Assembly: GCF_001949145.1 (NCBI RefSeq)
Contig: NW_019091393.1
Coordinates: 1 to 46,280 of the forward strand
Direction: 5' to 3'
DNA length: 46,280 bases
From: Acanthaster planci
Taxonomy: Eukaryota; Echinodermata; Asteroidea; Valvatida; Acanthasteridae
This document shows positions 22,016 through 35,600 of this stretch, piece by piece (positions within the stretch are counted from its first letter, which is position 1; the number at the start of each line of letters is the position of its first letter). Position numbers and translations under genes: made by a program. The notes under the pieces are model-generated. The model saw only the letters and a program-made list of their open reading frames with translations. It ran no database searches and had not been told where the DNA came from.

Positions 22016-25000
22016 GACATTTATTTCATTCCTCACCGATTCCACTGCAATACACGCTTTATACTGGTCACTGTTGTGTATGGTTATGAACGTCCCTTCA
22101 CGCGAGCTCAGTTCCTCAGTGTTGGAGCTACAAAATGGCCTGACCTTGTCCACTGCTTGTACACAATTGCCTTTTCTGAGCGGCTTTTGTGTCGTTGTCC
22201 AACTGGGAAATCCCGGGGTTAGCTCGCGGTTAGGTGGATGGTGGATCGAATGCAAACACTGTAATCCACAGCCAAAGTACTTCCTGGTTGACCACCTGTA
22301 TCCTGGTCCGATTGAAAATCATTTGAATTGCCAATGGGCAAGAAAGTTGGTCATCTCTTTCCTGGTACAGAATAACCAAAATAACAAATCAGAAACTTGA
22401 TGAAGTCACTTCATACCAAATTTATATGGTTGACACATAAAAGCGTTGGCAATGCCATAGGAAAACGTCAAAGCATCAGCGAATCATAAATGGAATAATT
22501 TAAACACCCGCTCTGCCTAAAACTTTAGGGTGTATGTGGCTCTGGTAGTGACGGAATCGGAACGTCCAGATTTTCCCATTACCTTCGTTGAAATGATCTG
22601 AATGTTCATCGGTGCCATAATTGTTAGCCTTAAATGGATTCATGTGGATTTAAAAATTTGACCTTAAGGATTCATTCGGTACAGTTTAGTCAAGCTTGAA
22701 GTAACTGATTATTTGGCTAACACAGAGAGAGTGATCACGCATCATTTTGTAGCCTTGTGACAAAACGCCTTTTCCGGGAGAGAAGTAGGCCTACGGTACT
22801 TTCTTTATCACCACAGTTTCCTGTGAAAACTTATTCAGCAGACGGAAAATGCTGACAGTAACAGATATCGAACCATATGGGAGAAAAGTCTAAACAAATC
22901 ACACTCGCTGCGTCACAATGTACGACAGAATAGCGAATAACCAACGTTTCCTATTGCCTTTCGTGATCGTCGAACACTTCATAGTAATCGATTGCAAGAA
23001 TACATCCGTTTGATAGTATTCCAAGCACCAATCTACTCAAACTTGTGAAATCAATGCCTTGATTGTGAACAAGAGAAACGCCCAGTCACGCTTTTAGTGA
23101 GACGCAATTAGCATTGTCGTAAAACTCCGAAATCAATGGTTATAGCGAGGGCGAGGTTTTCTTGTAGGAATATAATGTAGGCCTACTTCCTGGTTCCGGT
23201 GTCCGCGCCAGCATGGCCCCAGTCAGTATTCACAACACCTTTGTTGTGACGCTGGGGAGCACGAAGTAAGCAGTTGTTCGGAGTGAATGGTGATTCATAC
23301 ACGGTAGACCTAAAATTCCGAATAGGGTAAAGTACTTCCCGTCAGTGAAGTGGCTGGTGCTCACGTGGTTGTTACACAAAGACTCGGGGATCCTTATTGG
23401 CTGGATCGTAATATTCATTTTGAAGCATTCACTTTTTAATGCATTTAACCAAACAGGAAAATAAAAGAGTTTCCATTGAAGAATGCAAAGTTGCAGAAAG
23501 ACTTAGTGTAAGACAAATTCACAGCACCTACACTTTAACGTTTCCGTGAAGCGTTTCCTGCCATAGGAGTCATGTGGCATTGAATGTCACTTGTCACTCA
23601 ACTACCTACACAAATGTCACTCAACTGCACTGGTTTCCTGCCGCTGGTCAGTATTTGCCCGTCAGTAGTTGATTGCTTTTTCTAAACCAAAATTGCGCAG
23701 AAACCAATAATACTAATAGTTTCGTTTTTGGCATCAGAATTTTTGTGGCTGGGTTTGCGACGTGGAATTTTTGTTTCGTCACCAGTACAGACATTATACG
23801 AGTCAATTCGACCGAATTATTGGGGACACGTAGTCGGGAAATTAAAATAAAGTGGAAAGAAAAGTATATTCCGAAAGGGGTATCTCTACTGTTGGCATGA
23901 AGGAGATTCATATGTCAAGTGACTAATTGGTTTAACAATCAGTAAACTACTGTCAAAGGCCGCGTGTCCAGATTACTTGGCTGCGGCTTTAAATTCCACA
24001 CGATTCCACAGAGAGAAACACAAACCATGAACTCTTGCGTAATTTAATTCAAGCCACAACCAAACAAGTCCACCAAATGTCTGTAAAATTCTTTCCGGGA
24101 GTATTATTATCGTTCGAAGAAACTCGTTCTAAAAATTGGTCTTTCAAATCCAAAGGGCAATGCATCGTTCAGAAACTGTGAAATAAAACTGGTAACGTTG
24201 TTGGCAACGTTAGCCATTTTTGGATAATTTTTCGGAATTCTCATTTTTGAGGGCAGATGAAATGGTTAGTCATCCTGACTGAACCATTTGCTTTAGTATT
24301 AGAGTAACATACAAAATTTGATAGAAGTTTTTATATTCATGTGAAATTAGGGTAATACGATAGCCAAAGAACTACTGTAACTTCTCAAAGTATACTGCAA
24401 AGTACCAGCTTCCACGATACAAGTCTTCTAAAACTCTTAGCACCCATCTTACGAGAAAAACAAAGCGGACACGTCAAAAATATGACTGGAATAAGTGCTC
24501 GATATTGTTGAAAGGGAGTTTATTTCAACCACATACTTGTGATTGATAATAAGTGCTTGAGGGCACTTTAGGCCCAGAAATCCTGAATATCTTCATTTTC
24601 TACCAATATCTACAAGTACACTTTGCGTTTTTCAAATGTATTCATTCATTAAAACTGCTTTACTATTGCATGGAAAAAGTATGACCATGAAAAGTGTGTT
24701 ACTGGAATCCAGTCCTGCCAACCTGTCGTACTCCTTCCTGAGGTCGGGCATTACCACACAATAGATTAAAATGTATTTAAATGAGCCCTCGGTTCATTTA
24801 AAATTCTGATCTATTAGGTGGTGATGCCTGACCTCAGGAAGACGTTGGCAGGTATGCTGGATATGTACAACAGAGAAAGTGGGGTTCAACGTGTGTTTTC
24901 CAGTAGTTAAGCCGCTGCCCAGGGATCTCAAAGGAGTGGGGCGAAGCTCCAAAACTCGATTCGAAAAAAGATTCCCAAAAGATTGAAAAAAATTCTGCGG

Positions 25001-25968
25001 TAGACCCATGCCACCGAGTTGTGCGTCTGTACACAGCGTGCATATGTGGTGGTTTTCGTGTTTTTGCACACAACTCTCTAAAACATTCCAGATGCGCATT
25101 CAAATTCAAATTGTCACCACTACAGGATGTGTGAGGTCCACAAAAATGGACCTCGGGCAGTTGAAGTCATGCTTCTCCAATTTTATTCACAGCCAAGTGT
25201 CTCGGTGGTCTCCATAATTATATCCAAGCGCTACGCCCAACCTGCATCACAGAAATTGACTTCAAATTATTCTTACTTGTTTGGCAGGTAATTTGCCTTA
25301 CTTGATCACTTTGATCACTCTTGGAAATTAAAGAATGTGTTCTAAACGTACAGAACCTGATGTCGGAACTGACAGGGACATCAAACAAATTGGACCCCAG
25401 ATTTATAGCCTACCCTAAAATTCTAATACTGTACACTGATATGTTGTTCACTGATGAGAACCACCTATTACTGGCGGATCCAGAAACACCCCCCAACCCG
25501 TCCATCAAACTCAGAGACTGGACTAATTTTGGCATTTTACAGCCGTTACACCATTTTAAAAACAACAAACTGGTGTGCTCCGCATCAATTAGACCACCAT
25601 AACAAATATACTTTTTTGAAAACAATTAATTTGAGATCTTATTTCTGGAATATTAAAAATATACAAGACAGATAAAGTTTTAATATAAAAAAATGTTACA
25701 TATTTCCAACTCATGTGCAACTTGGTAAAAGTAATAAATATTTTCGCGGCATAAGTGCGCGTGTGCATTTAGTGACAGAACTATTCTACCTTAAATTTCA
25801 TTTTTAATTTGAGTTAAATTCCTATCGTCAAATTGTGAACAAGTGGATAGAAAAGAAAAGAATTATACATCAATGAAACATATACAGATTATATAAAGTG
25901 CACACTGCTTTGAAAATGTTTCCACGGCATCTGTTTCCACGGTACCTTCAGCACAATCGTTCTTCCGG
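22016..25968. other. Intergenic region between the RPTP start and the SARAF end
   Basis: About 3.9 kb with no convincing gene. The RPTP promoter and 5' UTR must lie at its left side, but no start site can be fixed. At the right side a minus-strand AATAAA (25182-25187) is a possible SARAF poly-A signal about 780 bp past the stop. It holds hairpin MITE family B copy 2. Other open frames here show no recognisable domain. Confidence 0.6.
24714..24852. mobile_element. Hairpin MITE family B, copy 2
   Basis: The left arm CCTGCCAACCTGTCGTACTC continues through CCTGAGGTCGGGCATTACCA; the right arm TGATGCCTGACCTCAGGAAG then CGTTGGCAGG mirrors it with a small deletion. The central AT-rich loop matches copy 1 (AATGAGCC, GGTTCATTTAAA). 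Flanking target duplication is not clear. Confidence 0.75.
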
Positions 25969-28900
25969 TTAACGCCTCCTTGTTGAACCAAAACCTGCAA
26001 AGCACCAACCGATGTCATAAGCTGTTGTTGAAACTACAAGTGAAGACTCCAAACTTTCCACAAACCTACATGTATGAACCAAGGCTCACACAGGTATACC
26101 TATGCGTAAAACGCTCAATAATATCCACTTTTTTGTGAAGGAACAAATCAGTCTAAAGCGAAGTTGCAAGAAACAAAACATTCACCATTTCCCCCAGTTA
26201 TTACCAAGTTATTTGCGACGCGTCTGTAATCTAGTTTCACACGTAAAGTGACTTTTCTGATGATGGTTTCAAAAAAATTAAAAAGTACTTTCATTGTCAA
26301 GCCCACCTCCCCAAAGAAGTTATTATGCTTCCTGTTTCTTAACCTACCCTGTTTTGACTGCGACCGTTAAATTTTTGGGGAGAAAATTTGGGGAAAATTG
26401 TGAAATTTAAAAATAAAAGAAATGAATGTGTCCATAGTGGTTTGAATGATGTAAAAAAATGTTCAACAGACTTATAAATGCACATAGCTACCTGTAGTAC
26501 CCTTAACAATGTTTCTCATTTCATTTTTTATCCTTGATGAGTGTACTCATGCATATTCAGTGTAATGGCAGCCCAAAGAGTGTGCTCATGCATCTCACAA
26601 AGAAACAATGACCTGGACTCAAACGATTGTGACCTCTCTATTTACTCACCGGACGCCGTTCTGGTGCCTGAGGAACCCCCTCCGCCAAAACTTCCCCCAC
26701 TGAATCCACCTCCCCTGAAGCCACTGCCCCCGCCCCCTCCAAAAAAGCCACCGGTGCTGTAGCCACGACGCCCATACGTAGGCGCGCCGTAACCGTAACC
26801 GTAGCCCCGACTGAAATAAGAAGAAAAGTGCAATATTTAGCTGTCAACAAGGATGGCGACTGGGTTTGGGGTTATTTCCTGTCTTATCTTTGTTTTGGGG
26901 AGCTGAGGTTTTTATTCCCACAGACTCATACAATGGCTTTACAAATCCAATGAATAACCGAAGCATAAAAAGCAAGATATTACGACTTGAAGAACTGGTT
27001 GGACACAAACTATCTGAATGACAGCTACAGGGATGACATCTAAGCAAAACTCAACTTCAACTTCAATGTACAAAAATGTTTATGCCAGTTAAAACAAAAT
27101 TGAATAACAGGCAAATATGCATAATTTCAAAGAAACCCTAACAATTCGTAACATCTGAACTCACTTTCCTCTGCTCCCGAACAGGTATCCCAGAATTCCC
27201 CCTGTTGCAGCGCCGCTCCAAAATCCCCCTCCACCCATTCCTCCCTGTCTGCCCCCTGTTCCGAATGCCCCACCTCCCTGGGAGCCAGAGCAGCTGTCGG
27301 AGCCGTAGCCGGGACGGAAGCCTGGGGGTGGTGGGCCACCGCCCGAACCGAAGCCTGACCCGTAGCCGGTATGTCGTGGGTAGCCGTCATCAGGCCTATC
27401 TGGAGTGAAGTTACGTTAAAGATTCATGATCTATGCATTCAATCTTTTAAAATACCCCTGAAAAGGGTCTGGATGGACAACAACCTACCACAGCTATTTT
27501 TAGTGTTTGCGGGTGTTACCAACCGGGAAATTCCCTGGGGCAAGATTTTATGGGGTTTTGGGGGGGAGGGGCACTCATCAGCAGCAAACTGATAACATTT
27601 TATGGTGAAGGGTGGTTTTAGTTCCCAGGTATTTTCCAGGAAATTGGTGATTTCAATACCTTCCCTCCCTTCTCCCTTTCTTTTACTTCTTCAATTCTGC
27701 AATGTCTTCCAAAGCACCGTTGTGAATTTTTGATTGATGGGGGTGGGGGGTGGGGTGGGTTGGAATTGCTGAGATAGCCAAGGATATTTGTGGGTGCTGG
27801 TGGCAATGCAGCTACGGTAGACCCCGTAGATGATGACGCCAATTATGGCCAGCGTGATCCAGTCGCCGATGCTGGAACTCTTACGCCTGTGTCCCTGGTA
27901 ACTGCTGCTGTGGTAACCGTCGTCGCCATAGTAACTGTGTTGGTTCTGGTACTTCTGCGACTGCATGCCTTCTTTAGTGAGGTCCAGCGTGTACTCCAAC
28001 TGGAGTGCGAGAGAAGCACAGTTGAAAAAATGGATCAAAATTTACCGTACCTTGGAACTGAGTCCTCAGCAAATTGCAAAAGAGGCTGACCTAGTCTTGG
28101 CGGATTGCTTTCCTTCGCACGACAATACCAAAATATGTCTATTTCCAAGTGGATTGGATGCTAGAACATCACAGGTCGCTCCCCAGCTATATGCTGGTAT
28201 CCGTTTATGCTCTTGGGTGGAGAGAAGCAAGCAGGGGTGAAGTGACTTGCTCTAAGACACAACTTATAGCCAGCAGTTGGACATCTGATTCTGACCATCT
28301 GATTATGAGTCACCAACCGTAATCACACTGCAAGAGCTTCTTCACAACTGATAAATGTTCACAAGTGCTGGGGTAAAACACCTGCCCTACTAATGAATTG
28401 AGAGGTGGCACCGGTTTCAGGATTTTTTGTTTTCCAGGATGGGTGAGGTTTAGTATTGGATATAAGGGGCGTCTGCTAGAGGGGTAGGAAAAGGGATAGT
28501 GATTTTGGTTGTTGAACCTTCCCACCTCCCCACAGGCACACTCTGCACACATCAAGTTTCAGATGAGCAAGAACAGGCATTACTTGTAGTTTGATTTATG
28601 TGTGTGACTGTGTGTATGAGGGGGTGTGGTTGGCAGGTTGGTGGTCGAGGATGGAATTGGGGAAAGTGGAAAATCGAGGAGTTGAAACTTCTCGAAGGAC
28701 ATTTGTTTCTTAGAGATGATGGTGTCATAATTGTAACTCGGCCGACTTACACCACAGGAGCCCTTCAAAACATACTCATCATCAGGGGAGTTATAGCCCT
28801 CGCAGGTCACCTCGATCTGCCCAAATCTGTAACTGTTGTCCATGTCCGTCTTACATTCCCACTGCCAAAAGAAGGAGGACTTGACTAATGAACTTTATGT

Positions 28901-31080
28901 ACTTGTAGATGGCATTTTAGCATAAATCCAAGATTTGATTTGGCCTTTTTGGAAACATTCTAATTAGGCCGTGTAAGAAAACAAAATAGTTTCTCATCCC
29001 TTCCAATTTTTAAAACATTTTTCTATTTTTTTGTTGAATCTGAAATATGCTTTGACTTTCTATCTAAAAAGATTATGTTTTGGTATGGTGAAAAACTCTT
29101 TATGATTTAAAAACCCCACTTTCTTTTACAAAAGAACCTTAACCTTTTATTTCACTGGGCCCTATGCACTGTATGCTCAATGCCTTCTGAAAGCGTGCAG
29201 CGGAAATTTCACAGGCTTCTCTGGGCGGGGCTTGAAGCTATAACCGCCTTCTTCCTGTACGGATTTGGCTAGCCTTCATTAGTTTCTTCACTCATAGGAA
29301 CCATTCCAGAATTGGGGGACGGAGAATCTAACTGGAATTCAAGTATCTTCCCTACCTGTATGTCGTAGCCGTCTGATCCTCGGTTGTAACACTGGACTAC
29401 CTGGGGTCTGAAAGCTGAACATCCCGCCGATCCACCGACGCATTTCAGCTAACACATACAGAAAGTAAAGAATGTGAGTCTCAGTGTGCCACAGCAGAAA
29501 GGCAGCAATACCTGCTGTCGAGATGGCGATGGAAAAACATGCCATTTAACAGGCCATCTAAGTTTCTAAATGCAGCTTCCAAAGTATTAGCATAAGCCAG
29601 CGTGGTGGTCCGGACCATGGCAAGGCCATTTGCAAGACCAGTCAAAGGTAACTGGGTGAACTATGACATAGAATGCTGTTGTTTTGGCATTCATTGGAAT
29701 AGCTTGCGGCTTAAATTCAGACTGGAGGTCTTTGCGATGGTCTTGTGAAGGTTTCAAGAGGTTTCGACTGCAACACTGGCATAAGAAAACATGCTGTAAA
29801 TCACAACATTTTTGAGGGATGTTAAAACAGATTATAACAGGACAGCGATTTACAATTGTTCAGTAAACAATGAAGTATACTTCGTAACCCAAATGTCATT
29901 TTGATACCACCGGAGCACCACACCTCTGGTAAAAAGTTTGGATGTCAACACTATATCTACCAAAGCTACAAAAGTTCAGTCAATTCAATCATTAAATATT
30001 TGGGCTTTCATTTGATCAGATATTCAGTGATTCTAAATTCTTACTAAAGCAGAAACCAAATATGCCTCTTATTTGGGGGGAGGGGTTGGTCTACCTTGTT
30101 GAGTTTCAGTATTGGGGCCCATCTCCTTGTTCAGAGAAGAGGTTGGAGTCTCTAACCCTAGAAGTGAACCCCCCTAAAAACGCAAGATGTTACCTGTGGG
30201 ACGGGGCTACTGCGTCTTCCCCGTGTCATTTTACTGTCGTACAGAGTGAGGACTTTGACATCGTCTAACAGGATTCGGTCACTCCCTAAAATAGTAAATT
30301 CACAGGATGGACAAATAAATGACAATCAAGGCAAAGCCTTGAAACACGCCCAAAGGTTGATCAAAAGCACACACCATGCGAAATTATTTCTGTCAGTAGT
30401 CCAGAAACGTGTCACCAACTTGGTGAGGCTCTGTAACTGGCAGCTAAAAAGTGCATCCATCTACATCTACATGTACGGTCTGATGAATAACTTAAATGTC
30501 GATTTCAACAAATGACTGAAACAACTCCGTGATCTCCCGGAAAGCTGTAGACTCTATGAAGTGCAGATTTCACTTGATGACCATAGTTCTTTCTGCTCCA
30601 AAATGTTAAGTCCTACTTCTCAAGTGAAACGAAATCCAAACATTATTTCTCTTGGACCAGCAAAAGCTAAATTGTATAAGTATACCAAAGATATTCCAAA
30701 AGATGCCGAAGTGGGATATCAAACATGTACATATATACATCAACATTGAGCTGGAAATGCAGGACATGTCGTACAAATCTAGTTTTTACATTGCTAGTGT
30801 CATGGGTGAAATGTCAAATGAGCACTTCTTTTCTTTTTAAATACTGCAGGGTGTGAGCCCTGGATGTTACAAAGTTCTTTTATCCAGATTTGCCTATTAC
30901 AGTTTGGCCAGCGTAAGTGCAGCAATGTCATCGGGACCATTCCAACTACAGCCAGGGCTGGCACTGTAGTTGGGGTTGACAACACTTACCAAATCCAAAG
31001 GCGGCCACCACACAGCTTATAAAACAGAATCCCAATATACAAATAAAGCGAAGGAGGTGTGCAAGTTGCAGAGGTGCCAT
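25969..31080 (-). CDS. SARAF: SARAF (store-operated calcium entry-associated regulatory factor)
   Basis: ER-resident single-pass membrane protein; in vertebrates it binds STIM1 and promotes slow inactivation of store-operated calcium entry. Coding exons: 30990-31080, 30194-30285, 29356-29448, 28751-28861, 27816-27999, 27165-27399, 26650-26810, 25969-25994; 993 nt, 330 residues, all phases consistent. Visible: a signal peptide ending near CVVAAFGF; luminal SDRILLDDVKVLTLYDSK, LKCVGGSAGC, CYNRGSDGYDIQWECKTD, CEGYNSPDDEYVLKGSCG with the family cysteines; a membrane span DWITLAIIGVIIYGVY; then a cytosolic Gly/Pro/Tyr-rich tail with PPPPGFRPG, FWSGAATGGILGYLFGSRG and a C-terminus TRTASGFGSTRRR close to vertebrate SARAF. 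The donor after the membrane span is weak (GTAGCT); read-through would add a short different tail. Length is close to human SARAF. Confidence 0.93.
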
Positions 31081-32659
31081 TCTGCAGGAAAAAATGAAAA
31101 ATGATTCCATTTCAAGAAAGATGCATATTGTGTCAACAAGAACTTCATGACTAATGTCCCTGACTGCATTGTTGCTAGGTCAGTTACACCACTGATTTTT
31201 AAGTTTGATTGGTTTTCAGTAAATGTACAGTGTATGTGGCAAAATAGTGGACCTGGTGGCAATACAATCAAAGATGTTAGAATTTTCCAAGGAATCTTTC
31301 TACAAGTTAGTCAGTAAAACACTGAACTGTGACAGCCAGAATATGTTGTTTGACAAAATAGGCTATAGATCACAATGAACATTACAAACGCAAAAGCAAC
31401 AGTCTGAGTTACCAAAATGCTTCAAAATTAAGTGCTGGATTGTTAAGAAGCCTACTTTGGGATAAAACTTGAGCTCAATTGGGAACCTGTAATACACACA
31501 AACTGCATTTTCAAAACGGAAAAAAACAAGTGCAGAGACTTTAATTATGACCTAAAAATACTTACATTTTATGAAGGGATTTATAAACGTTGATGTGTTA
31601 CTTTTCCAAATCAGTGAAATAGGAAGTCGTTATGCATGCGGGGATCACCTATTCATCGTGTAAATGTACAGAGTTTTCAATATTACTACCGCCAAAAAGG
31701 TTTCTGTCCGATGTGCTGTCTTGATATAATATCATTATGACTGATGATGTGGACTTGCCAAGCTTGTTAAGTAGACACGGGCCTGCGCCGCCAAAGAGCC
31801 AAAGCATCTATTTAGACAGAGTTAAGCGATGACACAGATCTTAAAATAACAAGGAGCCCTGAAACGTCAAACTAGATTACATAACTATGCACTGACTAAA
31901 CCTTTAAAACGGATGATGTAATGTAAGCCTAGGCATGCTAGGGCTAATGTTGGATAGCCTACAGTACAGTTCATTTCAATCCTCGCAGTTGTGTTTACAT
32001 CAGCGGTACCTCCAAAGCTGACGTGTACATCCGATCACACACTCACTGACTGAGATCACCATCTAAAAATCTGCAATTCATTGATACAGTGATAGGGTAT
32101 GTGTTTCCGTGGAGGGCGGTGTTGCCTAAGTTACTTGTGTTACCTCCATTGTTAACTGGCCCGACACTTACCCAACTGGTATTCGTGATATTCTAAAATC
32201 TGAAAACTCAAACCGAGTCAAAGGCTAAGCTGAATGAGTCCAAGTTGCCAGTGGGCCCTCTAGTCTTTTGATCTACCGCGTACCGACCGACGCAGCATAT
32301 CCCAGAAAATAGTTTGCATTCATTCACCGAGAAGAAATAGTCCCTAAATTCGAATGATGCAAATAAGTATCATCCTATACGGTCTGCCTGTAACATAAAA
32401 AGAAAAGTACACATCTTTGTATCCAAAAATGGATATTTTGCACCGACTGATACTTTATTATAATTAATGATTTTACACAAGTAGTTCCGTTTTTTAACTC
32501 GGAATAATATTGATATGTTCCGTCTGCGTACAGTACAGGTCACAGTGGGTCAAAGTTTAACTTGGTGTTGTTTGATGGAGAGAGTTCATAATTTGCCAGT
32601 TTTCAGGCAAACCACACGCCGATAGATCCGTGAAAAGGGTTATTTACAGCTTTACGACA
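31081..32659. promoter_or_regulatory. Divergent promoter region SARAF / NDUFA11
   Basis: A 1.58-kb gap between two start codons on opposite strands. Both 5' UTRs and both promoters must fall here or in unseen upstream exons, so it is a candidate bidirectional control region. I see no TATA box or other element that I can assign with confidence. Confidence 0.45.
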
Positions 32660-35600
32660 ATGAATATTCGTTACGACAATATTGATGGCAAAGAGCCGGT
32701 CACAAAGATCCTGGAGACAACCGCAACGGGAGCTGTCTCTGGTAGGCCTGTTGGCGCTTTGGTTTTCATGGTTTTGCTAGCAAAAGCAATCATCACCAGA
32801 TCACATACATGTAACCAACACAGCCTAGGCGTAGTAGGCCCTAGTACTTGGCCGGTGCATGGTGCTTCGGAAAAGTACAAACGTTACGAGAAGGATCCAT
32901 GTACATCATACATGTACATGCATGTACAGACATCACAAACGTTACGAGAAGGATCCATGTACATCATACATGTACATGCATGTACAGACATCACGACTAA
33001 TTTTCCCCTAAATATGTGTGATCAATGTCACTTGTCAGTCGTGACAGCAGCAGTGTAGGCCTGCATACAAAAACAAAACGATACAGTGTATAGGCCGGCC
33101 CTAGCATGTAGGCGAGGTCTTAACCTCCATTTTTTGCTGTGCCATGGCGAAAATTATGACTTCCCACTGTAGGCTATGTAGGCCTATTAACAGGATTGAC
33201 TACATACAGGTATTGTACAATGTTGTAGGCCTAACTGATGATATTTAGCCGGCTACAAGTGCATGTACATGTGTATACGTGGTAGGGCCTACTGGTAGTG
33301 GTAGACAGCACCCTCTAGAATCTATGGTCATGACGGTATGGGATCAGGTCTACTCAGACTTATTCCAACTCGGACCCATGCCAACTCGGACCCACTCCAA
33401 CTCGGACCCACCTTGAGTCAACTCGTACCCACTGAGTCTTATGAGTTATGGTTGCACTACACCAAAGGGTCCAGACAACTTGGCCGTTTGCCAACTCGAC
33501 TTCGGACAACTCGACAGTCGAGTTGTCTCAACGGTCGAGTTGTCTGAAGTCGAGTTGGCAAACGGTCGAGTTGTCTAACATCCACACCAAATACGCGCCT
33601 GTAGACGGAAATAGCGCCAACTCTTGAACCTCGCAAAGAGGTTGGCCTTCATTTTTTTCGCTGGAAATTCAAAGTTATTTTTCTTCACTGGAAATTCAAG
33701 ATTGTGGCCAGATCGATCACTTTGTTTCAATTCTACAAACTTTTTTATTCCCCTTTTCCCGAAGATACCCCCTAATAGTAGTAAAACTATGCGCTCAGCA
33801 CGAAATGCCTCTATCCAAAAAAGGCCTGCAATGTGGGGCTTTTTGTGAAAGAAATACTCTGGACTGGAAACTATCAATCCCAAATTCGGGATTTATATAA
33901 ATAATTCTGTGATCCCTCGAGATTATGGCACATCTTACAATGTATTGTAAAAAACTGTGGGATCACAAAATATTGATAATGAGCTCGCGAGCAGACAAAC
34001 GACGCTTCAAAACTGTCTCCAAGTTTAAGACAAAAGGAAATATTCCACATTTTTATTTTAAAATGATTTGATTTGTGCTGTTTGAAATCACCAACCTATT
34101 TGCATTATTTGGACAGTCAGTTTGGGCCTGTATGGATGAATTCCTCCATCTGCCTAAATTTTGCCGGTATTGGGGGGGATTGGGCAAGGTGGAGGTATGA
34201 GACTTGCCAGGCCAAAAAAAATTTGAAAAGTGAGGTGGGGGATAACACCATGAGACACTATGAAAGGTCAGTGTTCGTGATATTGATGTATATCTGCAGT
34301 ATGTGTTGTACGCATGCAGCATCTCTTATGTACAGCAGAAGGGCCTATCTGTGGCTTTTTATTGCAACAAAAACTTTGGGGGCTGTTTGGTGAAAGTTCG
34401 TTCGATTTCGTCTGGTGATCTGGAGTACCAAAAAACTTCGGAGAAAGGGCGTCAATGATTTGGTACCTGTCAATCACACTCCAAAAGCTGCTCCCGTTGG
34501 TTGTCCCAAGCTCCCACTCCCCGATCATAGGGTTTCAAGAATGGAAGGTAACAAAATCAGTCTTTGTGGTCAATCACGCCGGTACCTCGGAAGCTAATAA
34601 TCAATTAAGATTCCAGATTACAAGCAGCAAATAAGACATCAAATGAAATGTGCCTCCATAAAAATACAACGCTTGTCGGTTACTTATCACTTGTTCCAAA
34701 TCATCACTGATATAAAATGTAGTCCTGTACGGTTTTCAACCACCATGCCTGTTTAAACTCGAAAAAGGAGAAATTCTGGGAAGCCTGTGCCACTGTTTCC
34801 CTGCATAACGTTTAGAGAGGACGTTACATCTCGGCAGCATGCAGTGCAAAAGTGTCGTTTACCAAATGCTAAAATGTAAAAGTGGACAAAATCAAAATTT
34901 TCAACAAGTTAATCATGCTCCTGGGATTGGGTCCAAGTTGACTCAGGGTGGGTCCGAGTTGGTCGTACATGTAGGTCCGAGTTAGTATTGGGTCCGAGTT
35001 GGTTGTGGGTCGAGTTGGTCGTGGGTCCGGGTTAGTATTGGGTGCGAGTTTGCATGGATCCATTTGGTTGTGGGTCCGAGTTGGCATGGGTCCGAGTTGG
35101 TTTGGATCCGAGTCGGTTTGGATCCGAGTTGGTTTGGATCCGGGTTGACTCGAAACCTATGGTATAGGCTTACTCTAACACAGTCTAAGCTAGGGAGGCT
35201 CAGTAATTTTTCAGCTGTTTGTGTTCTGGTTTTTTTTTACATAATATTGAAGGGGAAGTTATAAGAAACATTTTGATATAAGTTGGGATTCCATTGGCCC
35301 TTGCAAAGCAAAGAAATATTAATTTTAAACTAGGGATATTTGGAGACGTTTTGGGACATTTTTTGTAGGCCTACATGTGTGATGCAGAGCAAACTGTTTT
35401 TTTTTACATAAAAATGAGTGGATTTTTACTGAAAAGTTTAAAATCCATATTTTTTCGGAAATTACATGTAAATGGAGGAGCTAGAGCATGTGGAAAAAGA
35501 CAAATTTTAATCACAACTTCTTATTTCAGAAAATGAGTTCCCAAATGGACAGCGCCCTCACTAGTTTTTGCATGTCCCTAACTAAGCGTAACGGTTAGTA

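Noticed and set aside
22014-22400. A 128-codon plus-strand open frame over the RPTP first exon.
   Set aside because: It is antisense to the signal-peptide exon, with no recognisable domain.
24794-25109. Overlapping minus-strand frames of 91-101 codons.
   Set aside because: They run into hairpin MITE copy 2 and appear to be repeat-derived or chance frames.
27165-27399. Suspected frameshift in the Gly-rich SARAF exon.
   Set aside because: Careful re-reading of the GACAGGGAGG stretch showed a single open frame through GGILGYLFGS; the exon is intact.
32941-33058. Tandem repeats near NDUFA11 as a CRISPR-like or coding repeat.
   Set aside because: Only two adjacent identical units without spacers, in an intron of an animal gene.
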